A DNA stretch of 15,680 nt from JADLHS01 sp964539515 (GTDB lineage: Bacteria; Verrucomicrobiota; Verrucomicrobiia; Limisphaerales; JADLHS01): NCBI GenBank assembly GCA_964539515.1, contig CAZIJO010000140.1, forward strand, positions 1 to 15,680, given 5' to 3'. Shown piece by piece: positions 14,919 to 15,680 of the stretch. The notes under the pieces are model-generated. The model worked only from the letters and a program-made list of their open reading frames with translations. It was not told the DNA's origin and made no database searches. A program made the position numbers and the translations under genes. Position 1 is the first letter of the stretch. The number at the start of each line of letters is the position of its first letter.

Positions 14919-15680
14919 ATGCAAATGGACAAACTGACCATCAAATCGCAGGAAGCCCTGGCGGAATCCCAGCGCATCGCCCACGGCTCCTCGCATCAGG
15001 CCGTGGATTGCGAACACTTGCTGCTCGCGCTCATGGGGCAGGGGGAGAGCCTTGTGCCCGAACTCCTGGAGAAGATCGGCGTGTCGCCAGCGAAGTTGCA
15101 GCCGGACGTGGAACAGGAACTGGCGCGCCGTCACAAGGTTCAGGGCACGAGCAGCAGTGACTTGTATTCCAGCAATGAACTCAAGAAGGCGCTCGACGCG
15201 GCGCAGGCCGAGGCGGGAAAGCTCAAGGATGACTATATCAGCACCGAGCATCTGCTGTTGGGCATCCTCGATGCCGGTGGCGCGGCGCTGAAACAGATTT
15301 TCAAGACGCATGGACTCAAGCGCGATGTGGTCCTGAAGGCGTTGGCGGAGTTGCGGGGCAATCAGCGAGTCACCGATCAACAGCCGGAAGGAAAATTTCA
15401 AGCGCTCGAAAAGTATGGGCGCGATCTCACCGCCCTGGCGCGGCAGGGGAAGATTGACCCGGTCATCGGCCGCGATGAGGAAATCCGCCGCGTAATGCAG
15501 GTGCTCACGCGGCGCACCAAGAACAACCCGGTGCTTATCGGCGAACCGGGCGTGGGTAAGACGGCCATCGCCGAGGGCCTGGCGCGGCGCATTGTCAGTG
15601 GCGATGTGCCCGAGTCGCTGAAGAATAAACGGCTCGTGGCGATGGACCTCAGCGCCATGATTGCCGGCGCGAAATATCGC
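14919..15680 (+). CDS. clpB: ATP-dependent chaperone ClpB (partial, 3' end outside window)
   Basis: The N-terminal 254 residues of the Hsp100 disaggregase, a hexameric AAA+ machine that threads aggregated proteins through its pore together with DnaK. The double Clp-N repeat is clear: SQEALAESQRIA ... CEHLLLALMG (10-40) and ELKKALDAAQAEA ... STEHLLLGIL (87-117). The start of nucleotide-binding domain 1 follows, with LEKYGRDLTALARQGKIDPV (163-182), IGRDEEIRRV (183-192) and Walker A GEPGVGKT (208-215). About 600 residues of the usual ~860 lie beyond the right edge. ATG at 14919 is taken as the start; ATG at 14925 (MDKLTIKSQ) is equally plausible. No ribosome binding site is seen before either. 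A terminator upstream makes it an independent transcription unit. Confidence 0.96.
   Translation, partial: MQMDKLTIKSQEALAESQRIAHGSSHQAVDCEHLLLALMGQGESLVPELLEKIGVSPAKLQPDVEQELARRHKVQGTSSSDLYSSNELKKALDAAQAEAGKLKDDYISTEHLLLGILDAGGAALKQIFKTHGLKRDVVLKALAELRGNQRVTDQQPEGKFQALEKYGRDLTALARQGKIDPVIGRDEEIRRVMQVLTRRTKNNPVLIGEPGVGKTAIAEGLARRIVSGDVPESLKNKRLVAMDLSAMIAGAKYR

Noticed and set aside
13454..14977. A 507-codon minus-strand open frame opposite the giant repeat protein
   Set aside because: It runs across the strong terminator and into clpB, has a His/Arg/Gly-rich composition typical of antisense frames, and opposes a gene with clear domains.
1..15680. CRISPR arrays, tRNA genes, transposases, integrases or phage genes
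   Set aside because: No evenly spaced direct repeats, cloverleaf sequences or mobile-element proteins were found on reading both strands.

Overview
The window looks like a chromosomal segment of a GC-rich Gram-negative bacterium, most likely from the Verrucomicrobiota (Pedosphaera/Limisphaera-like). The clearest evidence is the pair of large secreted proteins at 7834-14815. They carry tandem Ig-like modules, autotransporter-associated beta-strand (PATR) repeats and a C-terminal '...FYR.R' beta module, a combination I associate with this phylum. The lineage is an inference from protein style; no rRNA or other phylogenetic marker is present. Recognisable Shine-Dalgarno sequences are scarce in front of the genes.

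Layout. (1) 1-2331, minus strand: the two subunits of a 2-oxoacid:ferredoxin oxidoreductase (alpha 508-2331, beta running off the left edge), with a plausible promoter at 2409-2436. (2) 2332-2653: a 322-base gap with GC-rich hairpins, an intrinsic terminator with no obvious gene in front of it, and a good promoter for the next RNA. (3) 2654-7750, plus strand: the small SRP RNA (ffs), then dnaX, ybaB/ebfC, recR, a YihX-like HAD phosphatase and xseA. The order SRP RNA-dnaX-ybaB-recR is the same as in Bacillus subtilis and other bacteria and groups replication and recombination functions. (4) 7834-14815: an accessory block of two divergently transcribed secreted proteins, an endonuclease/exonuclease/phosphatase-fold protein with Ig-like domains (minus) and a 1501-residue PATR-repeat protein (plus). 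(5) 14919-15680: the start of clpB, cut by the right edge and insulated from the upstream gene by a strong terminator.

How the genes work together. DnaX (clamp loader), YbaB (nucleoid-associated), RecR (gap repair) and XseA (exonuclease VII large subunit) form a DNA-maintenance cluster. The oxidoreductase links central carbon metabolism to ferredoxin. The two exported proteins share a C-terminal module and a divergent intergenic region, so they may follow the same export or anchoring route.

I do not see a complete novel defence or mobile system. The observations most worth following are: a DnaX that has lost three of its four zinc-binding cysteines; a pair of related AT-rich palindromes placed directly before the start codons of dnaX and recR; an alternating A-B-A-B-A super-repeat in the giant secreted protein; and an orphan terminator hinting at a small RNA near 2460-2610.
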